This document shows, piece after piece, positions 5,019-5,464 of a stretch of 5,464 bases of DNA. The stretch is from positions 1-5,464 of the forward strand of contig PFRJ01000066.1 of the NCBI GenBank assembly GCA_002788515.1. The letters are read 5' to 3'. The position numbers and the translations under genes are program-made. The notes beneath the pieces were generated by a model that worked only from the letters and a program-made list of their open reading frames with translations, was not told the DNA's origin and did not search any database. The stretch comes from Nitrosopumilales archaeon CG_4_9_14_0_2_um_filter_34_16. Its GTDB lineage: Archaea; Thermoproteota; Nitrososphaeria; Nitrososphaerales; Nitrosopumilaceae. The first letter of the stretch is position 1, and the number at the start of each line of letters is the position of its first letter.

Positions 5019-5464
5019 ATGAATAATGCACCTTTGAGTTTTTATTTGAAATTGATGTTTGCGACATCATTTGTTTTATCTGGAATTATGTTCGATGATG
5101 TTTTTGCTGAAGAAAAAATAATTATTTCAAAAAGTATAATGTTTGAAAATACATCTATAATTGAATTTATCAACCACAGTACTGATGAAATAAAAACAAT
5201 TGTTCTTTGGATTGGTGATTCATCATTCACATCCTTCAAATTTCAAAATGATTGGATATCTTCAATAGCCTCTAAAAAATCAATAACCTTTGTAACATCT
5301 AATCCACTAAAGGTGAATGAAACAGTAAAATTTGGTATGAAAACAGAACAACCAAATCTGATTTTCCAATGGAAAGCACTTGACAAAGATGGGAAACTGA
5401 TAGAGTCTGGAATAACTATATCTGAAGATATCTCTTCATCTGTAAATCTACCCAAGCAAAAACT
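5019..5464 (+). CDS. Partial (3' end missing) small exported beta-rich protein
   Basis: The ATG at 5019 opens a frame of 148 codons that runs to the window end with no stop. It is the only usable start: the in-frame TAA at 4989 lies upstream and no ATG, GTG or TTG comes between. Residues 1-30 form a signal peptide (MNNAPLSFYLKLMFATSFVL, likely cut at VFA|EEK). The mature part has FENTSIIEFINHST, IVLWIGDSSF, TFVTSNPLKVNETVKFGMKT and FQWKALDKDGKLIESG, with NXS/T sequons at residues 44, 52 and 100. I recall similar thaumarchaeal exported proteins with the same 'KFGxKTxxPN...WKALDKxG' segment, whose function is unknown. A 32-base gap on the same strand suggests possible co-expression with the giant protein. 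What follows the segment (linker, anchor or further domains) lies outside the window. Confidence 0.85.
   Translation, partial: MNNAPLSFYLKLMFATSFVLSGIMFDDVFAEEKIIISKSIMFENTSIIEFINHSTDEIKTIVLWIGDSSFTSFKFQNDWISSIASKKSITFVTSNPLKVNETVKFGMKTEQPNLIFQWKALDKDGKLIESGITISEDISSSVNLPKQK

Noticed and set aside
5042..5455. Two - strand open frames (5042-5239 and 5243-5455)
   Set aside because: Both lie opposite the partial exported protein gene, which has a clear signal peptide and known-looking family segments.
1..5464. CRISPR array, tRNA, rRNA or mobile element
   Set aside because: No regularly spaced identical repeats with unique spacers, no tRNA-like or rRNA-like stretch, and no transposase or terminal inverted repeats were seen; the only tandem repeats are coding.

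Overview
The window looks like part of the genome of an ammonia-oxidising archaeon (Nitrososphaerota, formerly Thaumarchaeota, most like Nitrosopumilus or a close relative). This rests on AT-rich DNA, archaeal-type signals, and several protein modules I associate with that group: a CFI-box-like C-terminal module (CLIATATYGSELAPQVQ), a secreted beta domain with NIQHVEMYVNQFGSRIL and FRVWDVKRNSMDL, a degenerate form of the 'IPxW..NNAGWW..FVxGIQYLI..GI' repeat, and a Cache/PDC sensor domain. These assignments come from memory of families; no search was run.

Layout, all on the + strand. (1) 1-482: the 3' end of a gene whose start lies outside the window. It ends in a CFI-box-like membrane module. 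(2) 483-570: an 88-base intergenic gap with weak promoter, terminator and ribosome-binding candidates. (3) 571-4986: one very large exported protein of 1471 residues starting at TTG. In order it has a signal peptide, seven propeller-like repeats, two closely related Ig-like repeats plus a third beta domain, a beta domain with two cysteines, a Gly/Ser/Thr linker, a conserved thaumarchaeal beta domain, ten perfectly phased hexapeptide repeats, a short helical repeat motif and a C-terminal Cache-like domain. It has no transmembrane anchor after the signal peptide. (4) 4987-5018: a 32-base gap with a TATA-like element. (5) 5019 to the window end: the 5' part of a third gene, encoding a small exported beta-rich protein with a signal peptide; it has no stop codon in the window.

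All three genes point to the cell envelope: one membrane-anchored protein and two exported ones. Together they look like a cell-surface locus. The most unusual object is the giant protein, which joins adhesin or S-layer-like modules to a ligand-sensing Cache domain that has no visible route for sending a signal through the membrane. No RNA genes, mobile elements or CRISPR arrays were seen.
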